Source: Gemmata palustris
Lineage (GTDB): Bacteria; Planctomycetota; Planctomycetia; Gemmatales; Gemmataceae
Assembly (NCBI RefSeq): GCF_017939745.1
Contig: NZ_JAGKQQ010000002.1
Location: forward strand, 496,001-560,000
Reading direction: 5' to 3'
Length of the DNA: 64,000 nucleotides
Of this stretch, positions 32,079 through 42,546 are shown piece after piece. A program made the position numbers and the translations under genes. Position 1 is the first letter of the stretch, and every line of letters begins with the position of its first letter. The notes beneath the pieces were generated by a model. It made no database searches. It was given only the letters and a program-made list of their open reading frames with translations, and had not been told where the DNA came from.

Positions 32079-35000
32079 CTACCCCCGCCGGTCGAGCATG
32101 TCGCGCACTTTACTGACCAACACTTGGGGCGAAAACGGTTTTTGGAGGAAGGCCTCGGTGCGATCGCAGTGGAGCACGACCTCGTCCGTGTAGCCGCTCA
32201 TGTACACGACGCGCAGCGCGGGGTCGTGCCGGTGCAGCACCCGGGCGAGGTGCCGCCCGCCCATTTCGGGCATCACCACGTCGGTCACGAGCAGGTCGAT
32301 GGCGCCCGCGTGCTCCTCCGCCGCGCGAATGGCCTCCGCCCCGCTGCTCACCGCGATCACCCGGTACCCCTGCCCCACCAGAGACAACCGCGTGATCGCG
32401 CGGACGGCGTCCTCGTCTTCGACCAGGAGGATCGTTTCCGTGCCCCCGGCGGACAAATGGGGGGCCTCCGGTGCCGGCTCCGGCGGCGCCGATACCGCCG
32501 GGAACAACAGGGTGAACGTGGTGCCGACCCCGACCTCGCTCGCGACACTGATGTACCCGCCGCTCTGCTTCATCGCGCCGTGAACGACCGCGAGGCCCAG
32601 CCCGGTCCCCTTCCCGACCCCCTTTGTGGTGAAGAACGGCTCGAAGATTTTGGCCCGCACCGGCTCCGTCATCCCGGCGCCGGTGTCGGCCACGGTGAGC
32701 CGCACGTACTGCCCCGGTTTCAGGTCCGGGTCGTCGGGCCAGTCGTCCGCCCCGAGCGCGACGGTCCGCGTCTCGATGGTCACCCGGCCCCCGTTGGGCA
32801 TCGCGTCGCGGGCGTTCACGACGAGGTTCAGGAGCACCTGTTCGATCTGCCCGCGGTCGGCCCGGATCCGGGCGAGGGCCGGGTCCAGGACCGCCGCGAC
32901 GATGACGTCCTCGCCGACGAGCCGGAGCAGCTTGACGGACTCGCCCACGAGCGCGTTGAGGTCGAGCACCTTCGGCTCGATCATCGCCTTGCGGCTGTAC
33001 GCGAGCAGTTGTTGGGTGAGGCGCGCGGCCCGCTCCCCCGCGGCCCGGATCTCGGTCAGCGGGAGCCGGTGCGGGTCGGTCTCGTCCGCGTCGCGCAGGA
33101 CGAGGTCGCTGAACCCGTTGATGACCGTGAGCAGGTTGTTGAAGTCGTGCGCGATCCCGCCCGCGAGGCGCCCCACCGCCTCCATCTTCGCCGCCTGCTG
33201 GAACTGGGCCTCCAGCCGCTTCCGTGCGGTGATGTCCTCGGTGGACATGACGAGCCCGCCGACCGCGCCGTCCGCGCGGAACCACGGGCGGGCCTCCCAG
33301 CGGACCCACTGCACGGTCCCGTCGGCGCGCTCGAACCGGTCCTCGTCGCACCGCTCCACGGCCCCGGCCAGGCACCGCTTGTGGGCCTCTTTCCACCGGT
33401 CCGGGATCTCCGGGAACACGTCGTAGTGGCACAGCCCGGTCACGTCCGGGAGGGCCACGCGGTAGTCGGTGAGCCAGCGCCGGCTCACGTGGATGTAGCG
33501 CATCTCGCGGTCCACCATCGCGATCGGCGCCCACACGTGGTCGACGAACAGCCGGAGCTGCTCCTCGCGCTCGCGCAGGGCGCGCTCGGCGCGCTGGTGC
33601 TCGGTGACGTCGATGGCGATCCCGCCCACGAGGGCCGGGCGCCCGTCCGGCCCCGGGATCGGGAACTTGCCCGAGAGGAACGTGACCTCGGTCCCGTCCG
33701 GCGCCGCCAGCGTTTCGAGAACCTGGAGCCCCGCCCCGTCCGCCAGCACGCGCCGGTCGTTCTCCTGGAACTGCTCGGCCGCGCGCGCGGGCGCCACGTC
33801 GCGGTCGGTGCGCCCGCAGAGGTCGGCCAGGGGGACGCCGAAGACCCGGGCGGTCGCGCCGTTAGCGTACACGTACCGGCCCTCGGTGTCCTTGATCCAC
33901 GCCAGCCCCGGCAGGTGCGCCATGAAGCGTGCGAACCGGTCCTCGCTCTCGCGCAGGTCGCGCACCGCGCGGTCGCTCTCGATCGCGATGCTGGCGAGGT
34001 GCGCGGCCCGTTCGATGAGTTCCCCGAACCGCGGGTCCGGGGAACTCGGGACCCGCGCGTACACGGCGAACGTGCCCAGCACGGTTCGCGGCCCCGGTCC
34101 GCGCGGGGCCGCGAAGACGGGAGCGGACCAGCACGCCCGCAGCCCGTGCCCGAGCGCGAGGTGCTCGTAACCGGCCCACAACGGGTCGGTGGCGATGTCG
34201 TTCACGAACACGGGCTTGCGCGTGTACGCGGCGGTGCCGCACGACCCGACGCCCGGCCCGATCGCGACCCCGTCGATGGCCGCGTTGTAGGGCGCGGGGA
34301 GGTTCGGGGCGGCCCCGAGCCGGAGGCGAACCCCGGCGCGGTCCAGCACGAGGATCGAGCCCGCGGTCCCGGGGAGCTGGCCCTCGACGATCCGAACGAT
34401 TTCTTCGAGCACCGCGGCGAGCGGGGCCCCGCTCGCGATCTGTTCCAGGACGCTGTTCTGGCGCGCCAGGAGCGCCGCCGCGCGCTTCCGCTCGGTGATG
34501 TCTCGGGTGAGGATCTGCATGCCCGTCACGCCGTTCACGACGCACGGCCCGGCGCACGTCTCCACGTCGATGACGGTCCCGTCGAGGCGCCGCACCCGGA
34601 CCTCGCGCGGTCCCATCGTCACCCCGTCCCGGAGGATCACGCGCTGCCGCGCGACGCTCTCCGTCACCTCGTCCGGGTGGAGCTGGGCGTTGAGATCGAT
34701 CCCGATCAGCGCGGCCGCCGAGGGCGCCTTCATCATTTGGGCCGTGGCCGAGTTCGCGAACACCACCCGCCCGTCGCAGACGATGATGATCGCCTCCGGC
34801 GCCAGTTCGACCAGTGCCCGGTACCGCTGCTCGCTGGCCCGCAGTTCCGCTTCCGCGCACTTCCGATCGGTGACGTCGCGCGCGGTCCCGATCACCCCGA
34901 TGGTTCTCCCCGCGGCGTCCCGGTAGGGCACCTTCGTCGCGAAGTACGTCCGCGTGCCCTGCGGGGTGTCGATGTCCGTTTCCCAGGTGCGGAGCTCCCC

Positions 35001-35447
35001 GGAAGCAACGACCGTGCGGTCCTGGTCCATCAGGCGCCGGGCCGTTTCCGGCTCGAAAAGAGCGGCGTCGTCCTTCCCGAGCGCCTCCTCGATCGGCTTC
35101 CCGGCGAACCGGGCCGCGACCGCGTTCATCAGCAGGTACCGGCCCGCCAGATCCTTCACGAACACCGCGTCCGTGGTCCCCTCGGTAACGGCCCGGAGGA
35201 GCCCGATCGCGCGCACCAGGGCGCGCACCTCGCGCCGCACCATCACGTACAGGAGAGCGGACGACAGGGCGACGAACGCGCTCCCCTTCAGGGCCGAGGC
35301 CCAGAACGTCTCGAGCGCCCCCACCCCCACCAACAGGAGGGCGCGGTCGGACAGCCAGATCCACGCGAGCGCGAATAAAAAGTACGCCCCGGCGACGCGC
35401 GCGGGCGAGGCGCGGTGGGTCGAGACGGGCGGGGACGTGCGGCCCAT
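32079..35447 (-). CDS. PAS/GAF hybrid histidine kinase with receiver domain
   Basis: 1122 residues from ATG 35447, with GGGGGAG ahead of it; frames to 35579 cross a hairpin and are excluded. Two membrane helices (about 18-40, 50-70) lead to PAS1 (about 80-195, [20 protein letters not shown]), PAS2 (about 205-320), a GAF domain (about 330-495, [20 protein letters not shown]), PAS3 (about 505-620) and PAS4 (about 630-745). The H-box is [20 protein letters not shown] (His about 767), N-box [15 protein letters not shown]-boxes DTGAGM and [14 protein letters not shown] receiver with [10 protein letters not shown] and Asp about 1056 ([13 protein letters not shown]) closes it. It is an orphan with no adjacent regulator. 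Architecture parallels the 13985 gene but with a GAF added. Confidence 0.93.
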   Translation of the reverse strand: MGRTSPPVSTHRASPARVAGAYFLFALAWIWLSDRALLLVGVGALETFWASALKGSAFVALSSALLYVMVRREVRALVRAIGLLRAVTEGTTDAVFVKDLAGRYLLMNAVAARFAGKPIEEALGKDDAALFEPETARRLMDQDRTVVASGELRTWETDIDTPQGTRTYFATKVPYRDAAGRTIGVIGTARDVTDRKCAEAELRASEQRYRALVELAPEAIIIVCDGRVVFANSATAQMMKAPSAAALIGIDLNAQLHPDEVTESVARQRVILRDGVTMGPREVRVRRLDGTVIDVETCAGPCVVNGVTGMQILTRDITERKRAAALLARQNSVLEQIASGAPLAAVLEEIVRIVEGQLPGTAGSILVLDRAGVRLRLGAAPNLPAPYNAAIDGVAIGPGVGSCGTAAYTRKPVFVNDIATDPLWAGYEHLALGHGLRACWSAPVFAAPRGPGPRTVLGTFAVYARVPSSPDPRFGELIERAAHLASIAIESDRAVRDLRESEDRFARFMAHLPGLAWIKDTEGRYVYANGATARVFGVPLADLCGRTDRDVAPARAAEQFQENDRRVLADGAGLQVLETLAAPDGTEVTFLSGKFPIPGPDGRPALVGGIAIDVTEHQRAERALREREEQLRLFVDHVWAPIAMVDREMRYIHVSRRWLTDYRVALPDVTGLCHYDVFPEIPDRWKEAHKRCLAGAVERCDEDRFERADGTVQWVRWEARPWFRADGAVGGLVMSTEDITARKRLEAQFQQAAKMEAVGRLAGGIAHDFNNLLTVINGFSDLVLRDADETDPHRLPLTEIRAAGERAARLTQQLLAYSRKAMIEPKVLDLNALVGESVKLLRLVGEDVIVAAVLDPALARIRADRGQIEQVLLNLVVNARDAMPNGGRVTIETRTVALGADDWPDDPDLKPGQYVRLTVADTGAGMTEPVRAKIFEPFFTTKGVGKGTGLGLAVVHGAMKQSGGYISVASEVGVGTTFTLLFPAVSAPPEPAPEAPHLSAGGTETILLVEDEDAVRAITRLSLVGQGYRVIAVSSGAEAIRAAEEHAGAIDLLVTDVVMPEMGGRHLARVLHRHDPALRVVYMSGYTDEVVLHCDRTEAFLQKPFSPQVLVSKVRDMLDRRG

Positions 35448-35531
35448 TGCGAGCTCCCCCGGAGCGCAAACGGCGACACCCGACCGGCGCACGCGGCGCC
35501 GGTCGGGAGTCGAACGAGTTGTTGTGGTCCC

Positions 35532-35559
35532 CCTGGTGCCCCGTGGGGCACCAGGGGCG
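35532..35559. terminator. Hairpin after the DMFase-like gene
   Basis: CCCCTGGTGCCCC-GT-GGGGCACCAGGGG, a perfect 13-bp inverted repeat, begins 8 bp past the stop of the 35567-37063 gene. No T-run on the transcribed strand; a strong structural stop or mRNA 3' end is likely. Confidence 0.55.
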
Positions 35560-35566
35560 ATTCGCG

Positions 35567-37063
35567 TCACCCGGTCCACTTCGCGAGCAGGTTCGCGGTG
35601 ATCCCCTGGACGCGCGCGTCCGGCCCGTGCGGGCGCCCGTTGTGAACATACGGCAGCCAGTGACCCGGCGGGGCGCTCAAACCTTGTGACCAGAATATTG
35701 TCGAAGCGTTAAACACAGTATTGCCCTTCGGACCGGAATAAATCGTCGCTTCGTAGTGGCTCTCGGCTTCCCCGCCGGTCAGCGTCGTGCCGGCCGCGAC
35801 CACTTCCAGCCCGGCGATTTTGGCCGGATCGCCGTGGAACTCCCACCCGACCAGCCCCGGGATCTTGTCGCCCTTCTTCATTCCCGTGCCCGCGAAGATC
35901 CAGTGTTCGGGCTTCGTGCAGGTCCAGTCGCCCGAGCCGTTGAACGGCGTCACCGTTTGCGCGCCGATGAGCGCGGACTCGTTCGGCGCCTCCTCCGGCA
36001 AGTCGGCCATCCACGGCTCCTCGCCGGGGCGGATGCCGCCGTACCGCCCCACGCGCTCGATCACGCGGTTCGGCACCTTCGTACCGCTCTCGAGCATCGG
36101 CACGACGAAGCAGCACGAGTTGCCCGAGAAGAACCCGAAGTTCACGCCCCGCCGAACCGCCTCCAAACAATTGTCATATTGTCTTCGGCTCCAGTATTCA
36201 TCGTGCCCCACGGAAAGAAACGCCTTGCGCCGCGTAACGGTTTCGAGCGAATTGTGAACGTCCTCGTTCGCGCAGTAAGTCACGTCGTACCCGTGCTGCT
36301 CCAGCCAGTACGCGAACGGGAACTCGAAGAGCAGGAACTCGCCCGAACCGAGTGACAGCGGGTTGTCGGTGACTTGCGGGTACTTCGCATACGGGCGGTC
36401 GAAACTGACCCGCACGCCGGACACGAGCGGCTTCTTGTCCGGGCGATCGTTGTCGTAGAGCGAGTGCGTTTCCGGCCACTTGTTGTAGGCCTGCCACGTG
36501 TTCGTGCTGCACTGGAAGCAGATGTCCGCCGGGCGGTCGTCGCGCACGATGAAGGTGCAGTAGCTCTGGTAGCGGTGCTTTGTGGCGGAGAGCTTCGCGA
36601 GGTAGACGCCACTGAACCAGTCCTTCGGCACCTCGAGTGTGGCGCACGGTTCCCACTGGCACTCACGCAGGCGCTTCGCACCCACGACGGGAACCGGTTG
36701 CGGGCGCCCGGCGAGTCCGGGGATCGACTTCATCAACCGCCCGCCCGTACCGCCGTAATAGCCCAAACGATAGATGTCGATGGTGAACGCGGACGCGGGG
36801 TCGGTGCTGACGCAGAACGCGATCTTCTCGCCCGCCGCGACGCTCGTCCGCGTGCAGTACCCCTCAATGAGCGACTGCCGGTACTTCGCCTTCGCGTCAA
36901 ACTTCACGTAGGTGAGTTGCCAGTCGGACGTTCCCGGCTTCTCGTTCTCTGCGGCAACGACGGTCTTTCGGCGCTCGGCACCCGAAACGGGCGGTACGAG
37001 GCCCCCGGGCGCTCCCGCGAGCGCGGCCAGGGCGAGGGCTTCACGACGGTTCGGTGTGGGCAT
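35567..37063 (-). CDS. N,N-dimethylformamidase beta-subunit-like secreted protein
   Basis: 498 residues. The N-terminus RREALALAALAGAPGG looks like a weak twin-arginine or Sec signal. It carries an immunoglobulin-like first part (FCVSTDPASAFTIDIYRLGY, YYGGTGGRLM) and a central catalytic-like part with FVRDDRPADICFQCSTNTW, FEFPFAYWLEQHGYDVTYC and SVGHDEYWSRRQYDNCLEA. In dimethylformamidase, as I recall it, mononuclear iron is held by two Tyr and the Glu of an HDE motif; GHDEYWS preserves it. Planctomycetes hold many such proteins of unknown substrate, so amide hydrolysis is likely but the amide is unknown. Divergent from thrC. Confidence 0.85.
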   Translation of the reverse strand: MPTPNRREALALAALAGAPGGLVPPVSGAERRKTVVAAENEKPGTSDWQLTYVKFDAKAKYRQSLIEGYCTRTSVAAGEKIAFCVSTDPASAFTIDIYRLGYYGGTGGRLMKSIPGLAGRPQPVPVVGAKRLRECQWEPCATLEVPKDWFSGVYLAKLSATKHRYQSYCTFIVRDDRPADICFQCSTNTWQAYNKWPETHSLYDNDRPDKKPLVSGVRVSFDRPYAKYPQVTDNPLSLGSGEFLLFEFPFAYWLEQHGYDVTYCANEDVHNSLETVTRRKAFLSVGHDEYWSRRQYDNCLEAVRRGVNFGFFSGNSCCFVVPMLESGTKVPNRVIERVGRYGGIRPGEEPWMADLPEEAPNESALIGAQTVTPFNGSGDWTCTKPEHWIFAGTGMKKGDKIPGLVGWEFHGDPAKIAGLEVVAAGTTLTGGEAESHYEATIYSGPKGNTVFNASTIFWSQGLSAPPGHWLPYVHNGRPHGPDARVQGITANLLAKWTG

Positions 37064-37195
37064 TCGCGGTTCCTCGTATTAAGGGGTCCGCTCACGATCC
37101 CGCGCCGACGGGCGCGTTTCAACCGGTAACTCCAGTTCGCGAAACGCGCGCCCCCGGGCCTGCGTGCCCGGTCCGCGAGTCTCTACCATACCCCC

Positions 37196-38419
37196 ATGAA
37201 CCACTACGTTTCGCACCTCGAAGCCGCGATCGACGGTACCGTGCTACCGTTCGGCCAGCTCGCCAACATGCACAACGCGCGCCCAATTTGGGTGCGGTAC
37301 CACCTCGACAAGATCAAATCCGCGGTTACGCCCGCACAGATCGCCGCCCGCGCCCCGTCGCTGTGGCGCTACCGCGAGCTGCTCCCGCTGCCGTTCGACG
37401 TCGAGCCGGTCACGCTCGGAGAGGGCATGACGCCCGTGCTCCACTGCGCACGGCTCGGCAAGCAACTCGGGCTGTCGCAACTGTTCGTGAAGGACGAATC
37501 GCAACTGCCGACGGGCAGCTTCAAGAGCCGCGGAATGGCCGCCGCAGTGAGTATGGCGAAGTGGCTCGGTGTGAAGCGGGTCGCGCTACCGACCGCCGGG
37601 AACGCGGGCGGGGCCGCGGCCGCGTATGCCGCGCGCGCCGGGCTCGAGTGCTTCGTCTTCATGCCGCACGACACGCCCGTCGTGAACCAGTTCGAGGCGC
37701 AACTGTACGGCGCGAAGGCGTTCCGCGTGAACGGGCTCATTAACGATTGCGGCAAGATCGTGAAGGACGGCGCGGAGCGCATGGGGTGGTTCGACCTCTC
37801 CACGCTGAAGGAACCGTACCGGCTCGAGGGCAAGAAAACGATGGGGCTGGAGCTGGCCGAGCAGATGCAGTGGGCCCTGCCGGACGTGATCTTCTACCCC
37901 ACCGGCGGCGGCACCGGGCTGATCGGCATGTGGAAGGCGTTCGCGGAACTGAAGGAACTCGGGTGGCTGCGGGGGGCCACCTTCCCCCGCCTCATCTCGT
38001 GCCAGGCCGAGGGGTGCGCGCCGATCGTTCGCGCGTTCGACAAAGGCGAGCGGTTCGCGGACCTGTTCCCGAACGCGCACACGGTCGCGAGCGGGCTGCG
38101 CGTGCCGGTCGCGGTCGGCGACTTCATGATGCTCGACGCGATCCGCGCCAGTGGGGGGAAAGCCGTCGCCGGGAGCGAGGCCAAAATCGGCGCCTGGATG
38201 CAGCGCGCGAGTTCCGCGGAGGGCATCAGCACCTGCCCGGAAACCGCGGTGTGCTTCGAGATCCTCGAGCGCATGGTGGCCGCGGGCGAGATAAAACCCG
38301 ACGCGCGCGTGGTGGTGTTCAACACCGGGGCCGCGCCCAAGTACCTCGAAGCGATGCCGTACAACCTGCCCGCGCTCGACAAGGATCGGGTGGACTGGGA
38401 CGCGATCGCCCGCGCGTAG
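37196..38419 (+). CDS. thrC: Threonine synthase
   Basis: 407 residues. PLP-dependent fold type II enzyme: EGMTPVLHCARLGKQLG, KDESQLPTGSFKSRGMAAAV (Lys of GSFKSRG forms the Schiff base), PTAGNAGGAAAAYAARAGLE (phosphate-contacting loop) and PTGGGTGLIGMW. It turns O-phosphohomoserine into threonine. It is of the shorter class without the long N-terminal domain of yeast-type enzymes. A related fold, diaminopropionate or cysteate synthase, is less likely given the residue order. Stand-alone; divergent from the DMFase-like gene. Confidence 0.88.
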   Translation: MNHYVSHLEAAIDGTVLPFGQLANMHNARPIWVRYHLDKIKSAVTPAQIAARAPSLWRYRELLPLPFDVEPVTLGEGMTPVLHCARLGKQLGLSQLFVKDESQLPTGSFKSRGMAAAVSMAKWLGVKRVALPTAGNAGGAAAAYAARAGLECFVFMPHDTPVVNQFEAQLYGAKAFRVNGLINDCGKIVKDGAERMGWFDLSTLKEPYRLEGKKTMGLELAEQMQWALPDVIFYPTGGGTGLIGMWKAFAELKELGWLRGATFPRLISCQAEGCAPIVRAFDKGERFADLFPNAHTVASGLRVPVAVGDFMMLDAIRASGGKAVAGSEAKIGAWMQRASSAEGISTCPETAVCFEILERMVAAGEIKPDARVVVFNTGAAPKYLEAMPYNLPALDKDRVDWDAIARA

Positions 38420-38507
38420 GGTCGTTCGACAATGCACCTGGCAGCGCCGGGGCCGGTCCGTATGAAGGCGAAGGGGCTGTCGCGTTCACATCCAGAGGGA
38501 CCGCGTC

Positions 38508-39344
38508 ATGAGAACGGTGTACGTCGGGTGCGTGGGGTTGGTCGCCGCCGCGCTCGTCGGGGTGGCGTGCGCTCAAGAAAAGAAGTCGGCCACCGTTACC
38601 ATCACGGTACCGGAGAGCGGCTACAAGGAAACCATCGTGACGGTGGACGGGGTCGAGCTGAAGGGGACCGGGGCGACCCGGGAGTTCACCGCGCCGAACC
38701 TCGAAGCCGGTAAGGAGTACACATTCAAGGTCGAAGCGCGGATCGAACCGAACAACTACACGAAGATCACCCGGCCGCGCGAGATCACGCTCAAGGCCGG
38801 TGACGCGGCGAAACTCGATCTCACGACCGAGGACAAGAAGCTCGACAAGATCGTCGTCCGCTGGGTGCCGACGCCCGTCGACATCGTGGACGAGATGGCC
38901 AAGCTCGCCAAGATCGGGAAGAACGACGTGGTCTTCGATCCGGGGTGCGGCGACGCGGTCATGCTCATCCGCCCGGTGAAAGAACTCGGGGCCAAGAAGG
39001 GCATCGGCATCGACATCGACCCGAAGATGGTGGCCGCCGCGAAGGACAAGGCGAAGGCCGAGGGCGTCGCGGAGAAGATCGTCATCACCGAGGGCGACAT
39101 CCTCAACGAAAAGGACATGGCCGGCGCCGCGGAAGCGACCGTGGTCCTCGTTTACATCGGCGACGATCTGGGGGCGCGGATGAGCCCGGTGCTCCAGAAA
39201 CTGCTCAAGCCCGGTGCCCGGGTCGTGTCGCACCGGTTCAAACTCGGCGACTGGAAGCCGGACCGGACCGTGACCGTGAAGGGCGCGGACGGCGACGATT
39301 ACGTCCTCCACCTGTGGACCGTGAAGGAAAAAGAGAAGAAGTAA
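38508..39344 (+). CDS. Secreted TIGR03000-like domain plus SAM methyltransferase
   Basis: 278 residues. The signal peptide (MRTVYVGCVGLVAAALVGVACAQ, cleaved near 23) precedes a TIGR03000-like beta domain (about 27-107: VTVDGVELKGTGATREFTAP, LEAGKEYTFKVEA, REITLKAGDAAKLDL). It is followed by a class I methyltransferase domain (about 118-270) with motif I VVFDPGCGDAVMLIRPVKEL, motif II KKGIGIDIDPKMV and the motif for post I GDILN. A methyltransferase fused to an export signal is odd because SAM is cytosolic. Either the domain has been reused for another ligand or it acts in the planctomycete periplasm-like compartment. Ends 12 bp before a palindromic element. Confidence 0.85.
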   Translation: MRTVYVGCVGLVAAALVGVACAQEKKSATVTITVPESGYKETIVTVDGVELKGTGATREFTAPNLEAGKEYTFKVEARIEPNNYTKITRPREITLKAGDAAKLDLTTEDKKLDKIVVRWVPTPVDIVDEMAKLAKIGKNDVVFDPGCGDAVMLIRPVKELGAKKGIGIDIDPKMVAAAKDKAKAEGVAEKIVITEGDILNEKDMAGAAEATVVLVYIGDDLGARMSPVLQKLLKPGARVVSHRFKLGDWKPDRTVTVKGADGDDYVLHLWTVKEKEKK

Positions 39345-39356
39345 CGAACGCCTCTT

Positions 39357-39440
39357 GGCGAACGGCCGGTGTGAGCCGGCCGGTGGAAAAACAGGCGACC
39401 ACCGCGGGTTCCACCGGCCGGCTCACACCGGCCGTTCGCC
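39357..39440. repeat. Palindromic element copy C (family 1), between convergent genes
   Basis: Perfect 30-nt arms (GGCGAACGGCCGGTGTGAGC... and complement) at 39357-39386 and 39411-39440 with a 24-nt loop. It lies between the 3' ends of the methyltransferase gene and the WD40 kinase and could serve as a terminator in both directions. This is the most intact copy in the window. Confidence 0.9.
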
Positions 39441-39463
39441 TGACACTTATGCACGGGGCCGGT

Positions 39464-42181
39464 TCACTTCACCGGTTCGATTTCCAGAACCTCGACCGTT
39501 CGCACCGCGAGCTGGTTCCCCTCGCCCACCGCGCTGTTCAGGACGCACACATCGATCTTCCCACCGACCGGACGCTGGAACGCCATTTCAACGGTCGTCC
39601 ACGTGCCGTTGGTGCCCTCTAGCCGAACTTCCGCGAGCGCGGGGTACTCGTTTCCTCGCGGGTTCCGAACCTGTGCCGTTCCTTGGGCGTCGTTCGCCGT
39701 CCGGTACTCCACGCGCACGCGGTACCGCTTCCCGGGCACCACCGGCAGGTTCAACCCCTCGTCGAACTGAAACAGTACCTGGCTGGACAGATCGGCGTTG
39801 AGGTTCGTGACCCCGATCCACGGCCGCGCCTCGGTCACGTCGCACCGGAACTCGGCCACCGATTCGTTCTTCCAGCAGTGCAGATAAATCCCCTTCCCGG
39901 CCAGCGCCCGGGCGCCCGGGTCGGTGTGCTGCCCGTCCCGGAACGTGGATTTGAACACCGCACTCGCCGGCAGTTGGAAGCCGTAGATCAACGGGTCCAC
40001 CGGGGCGGCCGGGAGGGGCCAGAGCCGCACATTTTGATCGCGCCCGCCGGCCACCGCGAACCGCCCGTCCCGTGACGGCACGATACTAATCAAATCGCTC
40101 CACGGCCCCCCGCGCCAGCACGCGAGCTCGCGCCCGGTCACGGTGTCCCAGATTTTGGCGGTCCCGCCCTCCTCGTTCGGCTTGACGTGCGGCATCGGGC
40201 CGCCGCACGTGAGCACGCGCCGGCCGTCGGGGAGGAAGCGCACCCGCTCGACGATGCTCTCGTGTGCGTCGATGCGGCGGATCTCCGTGCCGGTCGTCAA
40301 GTTCCACAGGCGGATGGTACCGTCGAACCCGCCCGAAGCGAGCACCTGGCCGTCGGGCCGGAACTCGATCGCGCGGACGTCCTGCGTGTGGCCGGTCAGC
40401 CGGTTCAGTTCGCTCCCGTCGGCCGTCGCCCACACCTTGATGAAGTTCGATTCCTCGGGGGCCGGGCCGTCGCCGAACCCGGCCGCGAACTTGGTCCCGT
40501 CCGGGGAAAACGCGACGGTCCAGGCCTGCTTCGCCGCCACCTCGAACCGCCGGATCTCGTCGCCGGTGGTCAGATCCCGGAGGATCACGGTGCCGTCCCC
40601 GCCGCTCGTCAACAGGTACTCGCCCCCGGGCGACACCGCGATCCCCCACGTCGCCTTCTCGTGGGGCTGGTACGCGCGCACCTCCCGACCGGTCGCCCAG
40701 TCGAAGGCCAGGACCGGCATCCGCTCCCCGGCAACCAGGAGGTACCGGCCGTCCGGGGTCGTAGCGCACACCAGTCCGCGTGCGCCCGGTCGGGTCGGGG
40801 AGTTATGGAGCCGCGTGCCCGTTTTGGCGTCCCAGATGAAAAGCTTGCCGTCCCAATCGATGGACGCGCACCGGGTACCGTCCGGGGAAAAGACAATGTC
40901 GTTGACGGCCGAACTGTGCCCGGTCAGTAACTGGGGTTCGGTCGCCGACGGGAACTGGGGTTCGGCTTCCCCGCCGACAACTTGGGGCTGGGCCGATCTC
41001 GCCCCGCCGAGAACCGCGTACAGGAGCCCGGCGCCGAGAACCGGCGCGCACCAAGCGGCGCGCCGCGCGCCGCGGGAGAGGCGCTGGAGCTTCGTCCGCG
41101 GCGCGCGCGCGGGGCGGACGATCGAGGTCGTTTCGGCGGCGCGGAGCACGACCGTGATCTCGCTCGGCATATCGACCGGGAGCCACGGGGAGAGCGCGAT
41201 GATGACCTCGCGGGCCGACTGGTACCGGTCGCGCGGGAGCTTCGCCATCATGCGCGTGACCACCGCGGCCATCCCGGGCGCGACGTCGGGCCGGAGCTTG
41301 CTCACGTCCGGCGTCGCCGCCAGTTGGTGCTGGGCCACTTTCTGCGCGGTCGACCCCTGGAACGGCGCGCGCCCCGTGAGGAGCGCGAAGAACGTCGCCC
41401 CCAGGCTGTAAATGTCGCTCCGCGCGTCGAGGTCCGCGTTGAGGGCCTGTTCCGGGGAGAGGTAGTCGGCGGTCCCGACGATGACGTCTTCGTCCAGGGT
41501 GCCGGTGAGCGAGTCCTTCGGGTTGCAAACGGACCGCGCGAGGCCCATGTCGAGCACCTTCACGGTGCCGTCGCTCGCCAGGATCAGGTTCGCGGGCTTG
41601 ATGTCGCGGTGAACGAAGCCCTTACTGTGGGCGTGCCGGAGCCCGGCGGCGGCCTGGGCGATGTAGTTCGCGGCCCGGGAGTAGAGCAGCGGGCCGGCCC
41701 CGTCGATGAGCGCCTGGAGGTCGGTCCCGTCGACGAACTCCATTACCAGGAAGTACGTTCCGGCCGATTGCGTGATGTCGTGCAAGCGGACGATGTTCGG
41801 GTGGTCGAGGGCCGCGACCGCGCGGGCCTCGCGGAAGAACCGCTCCAGCCCGAGCTTCTCGCGCGCCTGCTCCTCGTTCAGCACCTTGATCGCGACCTTG
41901 CGGCCCAGGTCCACGTGCTCCGCGAGGTAGACGATGCCCATCCCGCCCTTCCCCAACGGGCCGAGAACCCGGTACTGCCCCAGTACCAGCCCGCGCACGC
42001 GCCCGGCGAGGAGCTGCTTCGCCTGGAACGGCGTGAGCACCTCCGCGGTCACGAGTTTTTCCGCGCACGCGACCGGTTCCGGTGGGAGATCACCGGCGAC
42101 GCGGGCGAGCGCACCGTCGTCGAGCAACCCGCTCGCGCGGATCAGATCGAGAAAATCGGGAGTGGTCATCGGCGCGGCCAT
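39464..42181 (-). CDS. Transmembrane Ser/Thr kinase with WD40 propeller
   Basis: 905 residues (ATG 42181; a second ATG at 42169 is possible). A helical lead (about 5-65, LTPFQAKQLLAGRVRGLVLG) precedes the kinase (about 68-340): GKGGMGIVYLAEHVDLGRKV, HRDIKPANLIL and KVLDMGLAR, where DFG is DMG as is frequent in planctomycete kinases. A membrane helix (about 387-405) is followed by a WD40-type propeller (about 425-725), with repeats such as VNDIVFSPDGTRCASIDWDG and IEFRPDGQVLASGGFDGTIR. The C-terminal beta domain (about 760-905) resembles a carbohydrate-binding-like fold (YRVRVEYRTANDAQGTAQVR). A surface-sensing receptor kinase is inferred. Confidence 0.92.
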   Translation of the reverse strand: MAAPMTTPDFLDLIRASGLLDDGALARVAGDLPPEPVACAEKLVTAEVLTPFQAKQLLAGRVRGLVLGQYRVLGPLGKGGMGIVYLAEHVDLGRKVAIKVLNEEQAREKLGLERFFREARAVAALDHPNIVRLHDITQSAGTYFLVMEFVDGTDLQALIDGAGPLLYSRAANYIAQAAAGLRHAHSKGFVHRDIKPANLILASDGTVKVLDMGLARSVCNPKDSLTGTLDEDVIVGTADYLSPEQALNADLDARSDIYSLGATFFALLTGRAPFQGSTAQKVAQHQLAATPDVSKLRPDVAPGMAAVVTRMMAKLPRDRYQSAREVIIALSPWLPVDMPSEITVVLRAAETTSIVRPARAPRTKLQRLSRGARRAAWCAPVLGAGLLYAVLGGARSAQPQVVGGEAEPQFPSATEPQLLTGHSSAVNDIVFSPDGTRCASIDWDGKLFIWDAKTGTRLHNSPTRPGARGLVCATTPDGRYLLVAGERMPVLAFDWATGREVRAYQPHEKATWGIAVSPGGEYLLTSGGDGTVILRDLTTGDEIRRFEVAAKQAWTVAFSPDGTKFAAGFGDGPAPEESNFIKVWATADGSELNRLTGHTQDVRAIEFRPDGQVLASGGFDGTIRLWNLTTGTEIRRIDAHESIVERVRFLPDGRRVLTCGGPMPHVKPNEEGGTAKIWDTVTGRELACWRGGPWSDLISIVPSRDGRFAVAGGRDQNVRLWPLPAAPVDPLIYGFQLPASAVFKSTFRDGQHTDPGARALAGKGIYLHCWKNESVAEFRCDVTEARPWIGVTNLNADLSSQVLFQFDEGLNLPVVPGKRYRVRVEYRTANDAQGTAQVRNPRGNEYPALAEVRLEGTNGTWTTVEMAFQRPVGGKIDVCVLNSAVGEGNQLAVRTVEVLEIEPVK

Positions 42182-42546
42182 TGGGCAATCGCTCGGCAGC
42201 AGAGCGGGAGGGACCGTGAAGGCGGTTCGTGGGAACTGTAGGACGGATTCTCACGGATTTCCTAGGGTATTCCCGCGTTCTCGTGTGGGGCGGGAATTGC
42301 CGCTTCGCCGCAACCGTTCGCTCGTTTTCGTTCCCTTCATTCAACTCCGCGGGGCTACAATTCGCGCCGTAGCGTGAATTCCCTCGGCGGCACGTGACAG
42401 GGGCACTTCAAGTGTGTTCTCGATCTCACCCGACTCGGACCCGCGAATCGGCGATATCCACCCGCTCGCGTGTCGAATTACTCATAAATGGCGGCGCCCG
42501 TTCGTAACACCGCCCCGGAACGAACCCGCGAACCCGAAAGTACCTC
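42182..42546. other. Intergenic region, divergent promoters
   Basis: About 365 bp between divergent genes. I see no RNA, repeat or hairpin above background. Promoters for both directions should lie here. One short frame (42414-42794) overlaps the next gene in another frame and is a shadow. Confidence 0.5.

Noticed and set aside
31221-35378. Very long open frame (about 1385 codons) on the plus strand across the sensor kinase and redoxin genes
   Set aside because: It is the high-GC antisense shadow of the histidine kinase. It is Arg/His/Pro/Val rich, has no domain motif, and the opposite strand carries complete PAS, HisKA and receiver motifs.
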